Assembly: GCA_025997495.1 (NCBI GenBank)
Contig: BNUR01000119.1
Location: 1 to 9,305, forward strand
From: Spirochaetia bacterium
Lineage (GTDB): Bacteria; Spirochaetota; Spirochaetia; Treponematales; Breznakiellaceae
Length of the DNA: 9,305 bases
Direction: 5' to 3'
Positions 1-6,546 of the stretch are shown one piece after another (positions within the stretch are counted from its first letter, which is position 1; every line of letters begins with the position of its first letter). The translations under genes were made by a program, and so were the position numbers. The notes under the pieces are model-generated. The model was not told the DNA's origin. It did no database searches and worked only from the letters and a program-made list of their open reading frames with translations.

Positions 1-1220
1 CGGTAATCCTCATGGCCCAACAAATCGATCAGGAGAAGATTATCGAACTCCTGCCATTTGGGGTAAAAAAAGTATTTACCAAACCCTTCAAGGCGGATAC
101 CCTGTTCAAAACCGTCACGGAACTCCTGAGGGTCAAATATACGATTGATATCACCCCGGGGATCATGGATATCCATGTGAATGGTGATATCCTGTTTATC
201 GAACTTGCCCAGGGTCTCAACAATGATAAGCTGGATATCCTCTATTACAAGGTCAGGGAACTGCTGGCCCTGTACGAGATGAATGTCCCCCGGATAATCA
301 TCATGCTCAGCGATCTTAAGCTCACGGGGGACAATACCGTTATCATCTCCGGCTCCCCGGGGGCCGAAAAACTGGAAAAATTGCTGCGCCTGCTCCAAAA
401 GGCTTCCAAGGCAAAACGCCGGATCCTACAGATCCTGACCACGGATAGCCATATCAGAAAATTCGTGGGGGAGCGGGGGGAATATGCCGAGTACCGGATA
501 GTTTCCACCTTGCAGGAAGCGATGGAGCTGCTCTGCGCGGGAGAAAAATCCACCCCGGAAAAAGCCGCCGCCAAGACAGCGCCCGCCAAGGCCAAAACCG
601 CTGCCCCGCCCGATGAAACAAAGGCAGACGGGACGGCTACAGATGGAACAACGGCGGATGGGACGGCCGCGGAGGAAAGTGAAGCGGACGGAGACGTCGA
701 CGCGGAGGTACCGGAGGATGTGGCGGATCTGGTGGAATCTACGGGCACCATATTGGATGCCGATGAACCCAAGGCCGAAGACGCCTTGCTGCTCCGGTTT
801 GACAAGGATGGACACAAGCAGTTGACTACGGAGTCGTTGCGGGCGGCCATCCGGAACCTTAGAATAGGCGTGGTGGACGATGATAGTATCATCCTGGATT
901 TGATCAGGAACATCTTCGAGGCCGCGGGGGCCTCGGTAAAAACCTATTCCAGCGGGGCGGAATTCCTCCAAGAGCCGGAGAAGGCCCTGTTCGATCTGGT
1001 ATTCATGGATCTCATCATGCCCGAAATAGATGGTTTTACGGTTCTCCAACAGCTTCAGACTATTCGTTATGAGACGCCGGTGATCATCCTATCCTCCATG
1101 AACAAGCAGGAATTGGTGATCAAGGCATTTCAGATGGGGGTTAAAAGCTATCTGTTTAAGCCCATTAACCCTGAAGAGATCTTTAAAAAAACCCTTGAGG
1201 TTCTCAAATCAAATTTCTAG
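1..1220 (+). CDS. Response regulator: receiver (partial) - STAS-like domain - linker - receiver
   Basis: This is a signalling protein whose 5' end lies outside the window. The frame is open to the window edge, and the codons just before the first in-frame ATG (position 12) read Val-Ile-Leu, the fourth strand of a receiver domain, so that ATG is internal. Counting from that ATG: residues 1-40 are the end of a first receiver, with the conserved Lys-Pro at K24-P25. Residues about 44-178 resemble a STAS-like alpha/beta domain with a DIHVNGDILFIEL strand. Residues about 180-280 are a low-complexity Ala/Thr/Asp/Glu linker. Residues about 284-400 are a complete receiver with acidic pocket D289-D291, phospho-acceptor D333 in MDLIMP, S361/S362 and K383 in FKP. 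There is no DNA-binding output domain, so the output is probably protein-protein contact, with a histidine kinase as partner. The receivers are clear; the STAS assignment is inferred from fold pattern. The stop codon overlaps the ribosome site of the next gene. Confidence 0.85.
   Translation, partial: VILMAQQIDQEKIIELLPFGVKKVFTKPFKADTLFKTVTELLRVKYTIDITPGIMDIHVNGDILFIELAQGLNNDKLDILYYKVRELLALYEMNVPRIIIMLSDLKLTGDNTVIISGSPGAEKLEKLLRLLQKASKAKRRILQILTTDSHIRKFVGERGEYAEYRIVSTLQEAMELLCAGEKSTPEKAAAKTAPAKAKTAAPPDETKADGTATDGTTADGTAAEESEADGDVDAEVPEDVADLVESTGTILDADEPKAEDALLLRFDKDGHKQLTTESLRAAIRNLRIGVVDDDSIILDLIRNIFEAAGASVKTYSSGAEFLQEPEKALFDLVFMDLIMPEIDGFTVLQQLQTIRYETPVIILSSMNKQELVIKAFQMGVKSYLFKPINPEEIFKKTLEVLKSNF
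624..668 (+). repeat. Three 15-bp tandem units in the response-regulator linker
   Basis: Three in-frame 15-bp units encode ADGTA, TDGTT and ADGTA. They have diverged at synonymous and nearly synonymous positions, which suggests an old in-frame expansion of the acidic linker between the STAS-like and C-terminal receiver domains. The linker is likely disordered and flexible. Confidence 0.6.
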
Positions 1221-1229
1221 GAGCCTCCC

Positions 1230-2061
1230 ATGCAAGCGCCATTTTCCTGTCTCCACACCCATACGGATTTTTGTGACGGCAAGGGATCCGTGGAAGATTT
1301 TTGCCAAGCCGCCTACGCAAAGGGCCTTTCCGCCATTGGGTTCAGCGCCCACGCGCCCATAGCCAAAAAGACGGGCTTGAAAACCGACTGGCACCTGCCC
1401 GATGACCGGCTGGACGAATACATCGGCACGGTCAATGCCGCCCGCCGCCGCTGGGCAGGCAAACTGCCGGTTTATCTGGGTCTGGAAGTTGACTACATTA
1501 AGGAACCTAATGGTTCCAGCCTCTCAGGCCCGGCGGACAGGGATTTTCAGTCCCTGGGCCTGGATTATATCATCGGTTCGGTACATTACATCTTCCCCCC
1601 CCAATGGCGGCGAACCCTTTACCGTGGATGACGAAGCTCCGGTATTTGAGCGGGAAGTGGCGCGGCATTTTTCCGGTGACGGGGAGGCCGCCGCGGAGGC
1701 CTACTGGGACGCGGTGGAGGGGATGATTTCCCGGGGCGGTTTTGACATCCTGGGCCACCTGGACCTTATCCGTAAAAACAACCCCCATGGCGAATACTTC
1801 AACCCCCAGGGCACACGCTACCGCCGCCGCTTACGGCAAATCGCCCCCTTAGCGGCCCATTCCGGCGCGGTGATTGAGGTAAACACCGGCGGCCTTAACC
1901 GCGGCAAAACCGCCGATCCCTACCCATCCCTGGAGCTGCTGAAACTGCTGCAGGGTGAGGGGGGATTCATCAATAACAAGGACGTTTTTTTTCATACGAT
2001 GTTGTTTCTCAATATATCCCACAATTTCGTTTTTTGCTATATTTTTTGTCATGGAGGGTAA
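1230..2061 (+). pseudogene. hisJ: HisJ-type PHP histidinol-phosphatase, frameshifted and 3'-truncated
   Basis: The intact family hydrolyses L-histidinol phosphate in histidine synthesis, using a metal cluster in a PHP barrel. The start at 1230 follows an AGGAG ribosome site that overlaps the previous stop. Visible ligands are H9 and H11 (LHTHTDFCDG), D16, H41, E86 in GLEVDYI, H119 in GSVHY, and a later His in DILGHLDLI (codon 1756-1758). Frame 1230 ends at a stop at 1631. The match continues in the next frame from about 1603, so the C8 run at 1595-1602 holds one base too many. With seven C the text reads IFPPNGGEPFTVDD. Similarity stops near 1965, after EVNTGGLNRGK and PYPSLELLKLLQ. The frame then runs through AT-rich DNA to a stop at 2061 and lacks the final Ser-Asp-Ala-His metal motif expected in this family. 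Even if the frameshift is a sequencing error, the missing C-terminus argues against activity. A related PHP phosphoesterase is the alternative identity. Confidence 0.75.
1595..1602 (+). repeat. C8 homopolymer at the frameshift point of the PHP gene
   Basis: Eight consecutive C place the upstream and downstream halves of the PHP phosphatase in different frames. Removing one C restores the reading frame. Such a run is prone to replication slippage and to base-calling error. Confidence 0.85.
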
Positions 2062-2063
2062 AA

Positions 2064-2663
2064 ATGATGAAAAAAGCGCTTGTTTTACTGGCCGATGGTT
2101 TTGAGGAGGTGGAAGCAATCACCCCCATTGATTATCTGCGGAGGGCCGGTATCATGGTGACCACCGCCGCTATCTTCGGGGGCGAAATGGTAAAGGGCTC
2201 CCACAATGTCGGCATCCTCGCCGATACCACCCTGGAGAAGCTTACTGCCCAGGACTCGAAACAAAATTTCGCGGCCAATGCCGCGGACTGGGACGCGGTG
2301 GTACTTCCCGGCGGCGGCATGGGTTCCGAAAACCTTGCAGCCTCTGCGGCGGTAGGCAGCTTTGTCAAGGCCATGGCGGCGGCGGGCAAACTGGTCTGCG
2401 CTATTTGTGCTGCCCCGGCGGTGGTTTTGGCCCCCCTGGGCCTGCTAAAGGGCCGCCGGTTCACCTGCTACCCCGGCATGGAGGCCCAGACCTCCGGGTC
2501 TGCGGTTTCCGGGGCAACCTGGACAGAAGACCGGGTAGTGGTGGACGGCACCCTCATCACCAGCCGGGGGGCGGGGACCGCGGGGGAATTTGCCGCGGCG
2601 ATCATTGGGAAACTGGCGGGAGAGGCGGAGGCGGAGAAGGTGGGCAAGGCGGTGTTACTCTAA
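2064..2663 (+). CDS. DJ-1/PfpI superfamily protein (DJ-1/YajL subgroup)
   Basis: This is a cytosolic flavodoxin-like protein of 199 residues, close to the usual 185-200 for the family. The subgroup includes human DJ-1 and E. coli YajL, linked to oxidative-stress protection, chaperone activity and glyoxalase or deglycase activity; the true in vivo reaction is debated. Visible matches are ALVLLADGFEEVEA near the N-terminus (E17 matches the conserved Glu that contacts the reactive Cys), VVLPGG, the nucleophile elbow CAICAAP with C115 as reactive cysteine, and TSRGAGTAGEFAAAII near the C-terminus. The frame is open to an ATG at 2034, but GGAGGG at 2053-2058 supports ATG 2064 (5-nt spacing) or ATG 2067 (8-nt spacing), and conserved sequence begins there. 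It follows the broken PHP gene and is read in the same direction. Ahead of it is an AT-rich stretch with a TATATT at 2038-2043 but no clear -35 box, so its promoter is uncertain. Confidence 0.9.
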   Translation: MMKKALVLLADGFEEVEAITPIDYLRRAGIMVTTAAIFGGEMVKGSHNVGILADTTLEKLTAQDSKQNFAANAADWDAVVLPGGGMGSENLAASAAVGSFVKAMAAAGKLVCAICAAPAVVLAPLGLLKGRRFTCYPGMEAQTSGSAVSGATWTEDRVVVDGTLITSRGAGTAGEFAAAIIGKLAGEAEAEKVGKAVLL

Positions 2664-2693
2664 GTATCAGCGGATGGTGATCATGAAAAAACC

Positions 2694-2722
2694 TTGACAA
2701 ACAACATCCTATGTAGGACAAT
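2694..2722 (+). promoter_or_regulatory. Sigma-70-type promoter of the transaldolase operon
   Basis: A perfect TTGACA -35 box (2694-2699) is followed after 17 bp by GACAAT (2717-2722), which matches four of six -10 consensus bases. It lies 26-54 bp upstream of the transaldolase start. A palindromic operator fills the end of the spacer and overlaps the -10 box, an arrangement that suits repression by blocking RNA polymerase. Confidence 0.7.
2707..2718 (+). promoter_or_regulatory. Operator copy A, TCCTATGTAGGA
   Basis: This is a perfect inverted repeat, TCCTA-TG-TAGGA. The surrounding 16 bases (2705-2720) match 15 of 16 bases at 4734-4749 upstream of the second operon. A repressor bound here would cover the promoter spacer and -10 box. 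The regulator is not in the window; a GntR/FadR-type or LacI-type repressor is only a guess from the symmetry and context. Confidence 0.65.
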
Positions 2723-2747
2723 TGAGTATTGGAGGAGGAAAACAATC

Positions 2748-3793
2748 ATGGGTTCCCAGGGCTATTTTGCCAGAGTATCGGAAATGACCGCCACCAGGTT
2801 GTGGATCAATAACGTGACCCCCGGGGAAGCGCAGCTTGCTATCAATGCCGGGGCGGTGGGGTGCACACAAAATCCAACCTATCCGCAAAAAATGCTGACC
2901 CACCCTATCGGAAGTGATCATGCTTACACCCTATTAGATGGTATTCTAAAATCAGAGCCGGATGATACCAAGGCCCAATCCAAGCTCCAATATGCCCTGG
3001 TTAAAGAGGTGGCGGAGGTATTTCTGCCATTGTATACCCGTTCCCACGGGACCCAGGGCTTTGTTACTATCCAGGGGGATCCCTTTCATGAGGATCTGGA
3101 TACTATTTTAGAAGCCGCCCGGTATCATACCAGGGAATGCCCCAATATCATGCCAAGATTCCCGCAATCCCCGCAGGGTTTGCCGCTATGGAACAGGTTC
3201 TGCGGGAGGGACATCCGGTGCTGGCCACGGAAGTCATGTCAACGGCCCAGATGATGGATTCCGCCCGGATTTATGAGAAAGTCCGGCACGAAATGGCTAA
3301 TCCCCCGGTGATGTACTTCGCCCATATTCCGGGGATATTCGACGAGTATATTATCAACACGGTCAAGGCGGAGGGTATTGATATTCCCCATGATTATGTG
3401 TGGCAGGGCGGCATCGGGGTGGCTAAAAAGATCGACGCCCTCATCCGGGATCACAATTTCTCCATTGGCTTTTGCAGCGGCGGCGCCCGGGGCCTACATC
3501 ATTTTACCGAAATGGTGGGGGCCAGGTGTTCGATAACCATAAACTGGGGCGGTACGGCGGATAAATTGCTCCAATTGGATGAACCGGTGGTACAACGCTT
3601 TCCCGGGCCTGTCCCCCAGGGAGTGTTGGATGCCCTGAGTTATAAGATTCCGGATTTCCGTAAGGCCTATGATCTGCAGGGCCTTTCCCCGAAGGATTAC
3701 GAAAACTTCGGCCCGGTTAAATTATTCCGGTCAAATTTTGAGGATGCCTGGCGCAAGACCCTGGGGCTTATACAAAAACGCCGGACACAATAG
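2748..3793 (+). pseudogene. Divergent transaldolase-family protein, one-base frameshift
   Basis: Transaldolases move a three-carbon dihydroxyacetone unit between sugar phosphates through a lysine Schiff base in a TIM barrel. The start at 2748 follows GGAGGAGG at 2731-2738 with 9-nt spacing; frame-compatible sequence upstream is promoter DNA. The first half carries WINNVTPGEAQLAINAGAVG and CTQNPTYP, the family's N-terminal Asn-Pro signature, then FVTIQGDPFHED. The frame breaks at 3152: ATG-CCA reads on into a short wrong tail ending at 3254, while the other frame continues AKIPAIPAGFAAMEQVL. Adding one G after ATG gives NIMAKIPA, with K137 as the likely Schiff-base lysine. The restored protein is about 348 residues and continues through ATEVMSTAQM, YVWQGGIG and INWGGTADKL to a stop at 3793. 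There is no slippery heptamer, so programmed frameshifting is unlikely; a sequence error or a true deletion remain. The exact substrate is unknown and may not be the standard pentose-phosphate one. It is first in an operon with the TIM-barrel gene 11 bp downstream. Confidence 0.75.
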
Positions 3794-3930
3794 GAGTCGT
3801 ACCGATGGGACAAATCACCAAATCGCTGGCTATCCCTTCCCTGTTCCCCAAGAGCACGGAAAGTTTTGAAGCCCTGGAAAAAACCCTGCGGTATATCAAA
3901 GGCCGGGGCTTTACCATGGTAGAATTATAT

Positions 3931-3939
3931 CCCCCCCCC
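3931..3939 (+). repeat. In-frame C9 homopolymer in the TIM-barrel gene
   Basis: Nine C encode Pro-Pro-Pro in LYPPPGHD. The frame is kept on both sides here, unlike at the C8 and A9 runs, but the tract has the same potential for slippage. Confidence 0.85.
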
Positions 3940-4322
3940 GGTCATGACCGGGAGGTCGCCAAACTTCTTAACGAAACCGGCTTTGCCTCGGTTTTTATCG
4001 CCGTATCTGCCCTCAAAGGCGCGGGATTTTCTCTCTGCGCCCCGGAGGAAGCGGAACGCCTCAAGGCGGTGGAGGTACTCAAGGATTGCCTGGATCGGGG
4101 GGCGATCATTGGCAGCCGGAGGGTATTGATTAACAGCGGATTCCTGCCCAAGGATAGGGGCCTCGTTGATGCGGCCTCTGAAAGTTATATACGGTCTATC
4201 CAGGAAGCCTATGCCTACATCGTCTCCAAGGGATATACCCTCGATATTGTGCTGGAGCCGGGGGACAGTTGTGTGCAATCTTTCCAACTGCTGGGCCCCA
4301 CGGACCGGGTGGTGGAAACCAC

Positions 4323-4331
4323 AAAAAAAAA
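4323..4331 (+). repeat. A9 homopolymer at the frameshift point of the TIM-barrel gene
   Basis: Nine consecutive A separate the two halves of the barrel protein into different frames. A run of eight would be in frame. A runs of this length are known to promote RNA polymerase slippage as well as replication and sequencing errors. Confidence 0.85.
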
Positions 4332-4696
4332 TCCGCTCCCGTAATCCCGGCTACGGGCTGACCATGGATGTGACCCACCTTCGGGAAGAGGGGGAGGATA
4401 TTCTGCGTTCCCTCACCAAAACCCTTCCCTATTGCAGCCATATCCACCTCTGTAATTGCGTGATGGATGATCCCAAGCATCCCTTCTATGGGGATAAGCA
4501 CGTAGATTTTGACTATCCCGGCGCCAGCTTTGGCTATGCCGATTTCGAAGGGATGTATGGGGAAATTCGCCGCCTGTATAATGGAAGGGATTTTATCATT
4601 ACCCTGGAAAGCCTCTGCAGGGCGGAAGATAATGAGCGCTGGTTTGATGAACTGGTAACGAATTGTTCCTGGCTCTAAAAAAATAAAAGATTTTTG

Positions 4697-4726
4697 TTGA
4701 CAATTCCAAAATTCGGCCCCTATAAT
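4697..4726 (+). promoter_or_regulatory. Strong sigma-70-type promoter of the racemase-TRAP-transketolase operon
   Basis: Perfect TTGACA (4697-4702) and perfect TATAAT (4721-4726) are separated by 18 bp. The A/T-rich stretch at about 4676-4695, with an A7 run and a T5 run, resembles an UP element. Transcription would start near 4733, just before two operator copies. The 113-bp gap between the TIM-barrel stop and the racemase-like start holds this promoter and its operators; no convincing terminator hairpin is visible before it, so read-through from the upstream operon is possible. Confidence 0.8.
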
Positions 4727-4735
4727 AATTATACA

Positions 4736-4747
4736 TCTTATGTAGGA
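4736..4747 (+). promoter_or_regulatory. Operator copy B1, TCTTATGTAGGA
   Basis: This differs by one base from the perfect palindrome at 2707-2718, and identity extends to 15 of 16 bases (4734-4749). It begins about 10 bp after the -10 box, at or just past the expected transcription start, where a bound repressor would block initiation or escape. Confidence 0.65.
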
Positions 4748-4749
4748 CA

Positions 4750-4761
4750 TAGTATGTAGGA
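4750..4761 (+). promoter_or_regulatory. Operator copy B2, TAGTATGTAGGA (half-conserved)
   Basis: This keeps the TATGTAGGA core of the other two copies but has a degenerate left arm. It lies 14 bp downstream of copy B1, in tandem orientation, between the predicted transcription start and the ribosome site. It may be a weaker second site for the same regulator. Confidence 0.5.
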
Positions 4762-4791
4762 TATTTCTTGATAAAAAGGACGGCAGGGTCA

Positions 4792-5457
4792 ATGAAAGTA
4801 GCGGCAGTTTATACCAGTACCACACCGGAACTCATTGAAATGGTGGAGCAGGAATTAAAAGACCAGTTTGCGGGGGAGCATCTTGAAATCATTTCCTTCT
4901 CAAACCCCGGTATTTTACAGGAAGCCCGGGATAATGGGGGCGCTACTGCCCATTGCGCCCGGGAATTGATGGATCTCTACGAAAAGTCCGCCAAAGCCGG
5001 GGCGGATATTATTTTGAATATCTGTTCCTCTGTGGGGGATATCGCGGCCAAGGCCAAGCCCCTCTACGAGATGATGGGCCTGCCCTTTGTCCGTATAGAC
5101 GAGGATATGGCCCGGGATGCTGTACGGAAGGGCAAACGCATTGGGGTAATAGCCACCCTGTCCACAACCCTGGAACCGACCAAAAGGCTGATCCTAAAAT
5201 GCGCGGAAGAGGAAGGAGTCAAGGTTGAATTGGTGGATGCCCTGGCGGAAGGCGCCTTTGGATTGGATCAGGAGCAATTTAAAAACAAGTTAATCGAAAC
5301 CGGCGCAAAGGTAAAAGACAGGGTAGACCTTTTACTTTTTGCCCAGGGCTCTATGGCTTATGCTGAAAAAGCAGTATCAGAAGCATTGGGGCTTCCTGTT
5401 TTTTCCAGCATCAGATATGGCGCAAAGGCTGTAAAATCCGCCGCAAAATTGCGGTAG
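4792..5457 (+). CDS. Asp/Glu/hydantoin racemase superfamily protein with a single catalytic-type cysteine
   Basis: The superfamily has two similar alpha/beta lobes, each usually giving one cysteine that moves a proton at an acidic carbon; members are racemases, maleate isomerases and arylmalonate decarboxylase. This protein has 221 residues, typical length. The first lobe shows ILNICSSVGD with C78 in the expected position. In the second lobe the usual Gly-Cys motif is replaced by LLFAQGSMAY, residues A184-S187, so the second cysteine is absent. Other landmarks are KRIGVIATLSTTLEPT and the C-terminal GLPVFSSIRYGAKAV. A two-base racemase reaction is therefore doubtful; isomerase, lyase or one-base chemistry is more likely. 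ATG 4792 is preferred over a TTG at 4768 because family-like sequence (MKVAAVYTSTTP) begins there; AAAGGA (4775-4780) or AGGG just upstream can serve as ribosome site. It is the first gene after a strong promoter with two operators, 28 bp before dctP, so it probably acts on the imported substrate or its product. Confidence 0.82.
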   Translation: MKVAAVYTSTTPELIEMVEQELKDQFAGEHLEIISFSNPGILQEARDNGGATAHCARELMDLYEKSAKAGADIILNICSSVGDIAAKAKPLYEMMGLPFVRIDEDMARDAVRKGKRIGVIATLSTTLEPTKRLILKCAEEEGVKVELVDALAEGAFGLDQEQFKNKLIETGAKVKDRVDLLLFAQGSMAYAEKAVSEALGLPVFSSIRYGAKAVKSAAKLR

Positions 5458-5485
5458 ATAATATTTTGTTTTATGGAGGAAAAAA

Positions 5486-6514
5486 ATGAAATCACGGAAA
5501 GCAATGGTGGTGATTGCCATCGTCTCTCTTTTGTTCAGCCTTGGGGGCTGTAACAAACCCGGCAGGTCCGCGCCATCCGGCGGCTCGGAGCCCAGTGTAA
5601 ACTTCAAGATTGGGATATCCACGAATGACCAGGATCCCCGTGCGATAGCGGCGCTGGAATTCAAAAAAATAATTGAAGAAAAAACCGGCGGTAAACTTAC
5701 CGCCACCCTGTATCCTTCCGGCCAGCTTGGCGGCGACGGGGCATTGATTGAAGCCCTGGCCCTGGATTCCGGCACCGTGGACATCATCATTACCGATGCA
5801 AGTAATTTTGCAACCTTTGTTCCAAAAATGGGTATTTCCGCCCTGCCATTCCTGTTTGGAGACTTTGATACCGCCTGGAAATTTATGGACAGCGATATTG
5901 AAGCTGATGTGGAAAAGGAACTTTTGGATCATAATATGCGGGTATTGGCCCATTTCTGCAATGGATTCCGCTGCGTCACCACCGGCAGCAAGGTTGTTAA
6001 AACTCCCGCGGACATGCGGGGCATGCTCATCAGGACTCCGGAGAATCCCACCATCATGGCTTCCATGCGCGCCCTTGGTGCAAACCCCCAGCCCCTTGCG
6101 TTCTCTGAACTGTATATGGCCCTCCAGCAGGGTACCTATGATGCGCAGGAAAATCCTGTCCCGGTAATTTACAATAACAAGCTGTATGAAGTTCAAAAAC
6201 AGCTTAGTCTGACCAATCATATTTATTCCGGGATGTGTTTTACCATCAGCGAAGTTGTATACAAGAAGCTGAGCGATTCACAAAAAACTATTGTAGCCGA
6301 TGCAGCCAGGGCAGCGGAAAAATCAAACCGCGCCCTTAACCGCAAAATGACCGAGGATCTTCTCAGCAAGCTTGAAGGCGAAGGGGGTATGACTATTACC
6401 TATCCGGAGCTGGACCAGTTTGTAAAGGCAACCGCCGGTGTAAAGGCAGGGGTCGAAGGCAGTTACGGCGCGGATCTTTTAAAGCGGCTGGATACCTGGC
6501 TCGCTTCTAACTAA
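5486..6514 (+). CDS. dctP: TRAP transporter solute-binding lipoprotein, DctP family
   Basis: This is the extracytoplasmic binding protein of a TRAP transporter, which captures an organic or sugar acid and delivers it to the DctQM membrane unit. The 342-residue length is typical. The N-terminus has Lys/Arg, a hydrophobic stretch, and a lipobox LGGC with C22 as the lipidation site, so the mature protein is membrane-anchored, as is common in spirochaetes. The DctP core motifs are clear: IGISTNDQDPRAIAALEFKK, YPSGQLGGDGALIEAL, and GMLIRTPENPTIMASMRALG with R183 at the position that normally binds the ligand carboxylate. These are followed by FSELYMALQQGTYDAQENP and LSLTNHIYSG. The conserved Arg supports a carboxylate-containing ligand. 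GGAGG at 5475-5479 lies 6 nt before the start. It follows the racemase-like gene by 28 bp in the same operon. Confidence 0.95.
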   Translation: MKSRKAMVVIAIVSLLFSLGGCNKPGRSAPSGGSEPSVNFKIGISTNDQDPRAIAALEFKKIIEEKTGGKLTATLYPSGQLGGDGALIEALALDSGTVDIIITDASNFATFVPKMGISALPFLFGDFDTAWKFMDSDIEADVEKELLDHNMRVLAHFCNGFRCVTTGSKVVKTPADMRGMLIRTPENPTIMASMRALGANPQPLAFSELYMALQQGTYDAQENPVPVIYNNKLYEVQKQLSLTNHIYSGMCFTISEVVYKKLSDSQKTIVADAARAAEKSNRALNRKMTEDLLSKLEGEGGMTITYPELDQFVKATAGVKAGVEGSYGADLLKRLDTWLASN

Positions 6515-6546
6515 GGTTTGCCCAAAACAGGAAAGGAATAGGGTTT

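Larger units (their letters stand above)
3805..4678 (+). pseudogene. Xylose-isomerase-like TIM-barrel protein (sugar isomerase/epimerase), A9 frameshift
   Basis: This belongs to the AP-endonuclease-2/xylose-isomerase-like barrel group, metal-dependent enzymes that isomerise or epimerise sugars and sugar acids. AGGAG at 3792-3796 overlaps the previous stop and leads to ATG 3805. Candidate metal ligands follow the family order: E151 in DIVLEPGD, the Asp of TMDVTHL, the His of HIHLCN, and the Glu of ITLESL near the end. The first frame ends at 4344 with TTKKNPLP; the homologous text continues in the next frame as KKIRSRNPGYGLTMDVTHL. The break is the A9 run at 4323-4331, and eight A would restore a protein of about 290 residues, normal for the family. 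Cause: sequencing error, true mutation, or a run where transcriptional slippage makes a fraction of functional mRNA. It shares the operon and operator with the transaldolase, pointing to one sugar pathway. The substrate is unknown. Confidence 0.72.

Noticed and set aside
245..913. 222-residue open frame on the minus strand opposite the response regulator
   Set aside because: It is rich in Ser/Ala/Arg low-complexity text with no domain pattern, lies opposite a clear receiver protein and has no convincing ribosome site; it is a shadow.
1983..1992. T8 run as a terminator tail before the DJ-1 gene
   Set aside because: No inverted repeat able to form a stem precedes the T run, so it is only an AT-rich tract.
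2034..2063. Upstream start for the DJ-1 protein at 2034
   Set aside because: The extra residues are encoded by AT-rich intergenic DNA and the ribosome site, and conserved family sequence begins only at 2064-2067.
2664..2693. Terminator after the DJ-1 gene
   Set aside because: A short TGATCA palindrome is followed by an A run rather than a T run, and no stable stem is evident.
3146..3160. Programmed -1 ribosomal frameshift in the transaldolase
   Set aside because: No X-XXY-YYZ slippery heptamer is present at the break and I see no obvious stimulatory hairpin, so a deletion or sequence error is the simpler reading.
4768..4791. TTG start at 4768 for the racemase-like gene
   Set aside because: The eight added residues include the ribosome-site region and do not resemble the family N-terminus; ATG 4792 starts directly with the first beta strand.
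4196..4825. 209-residue open frame on the minus strand across the TIM-barrel gene and the promoter region
   Set aside because: It crosses a strong + promoter and its operators and shows no family pattern; the barrel motifs on the + strand explain the region.
5492..6220. 242-residue open frame on the minus strand opposite dctP
   Set aside because: The + strand encodes an unmistakable DctP protein with full motifs; the reverse frame shows no recognisable pattern.
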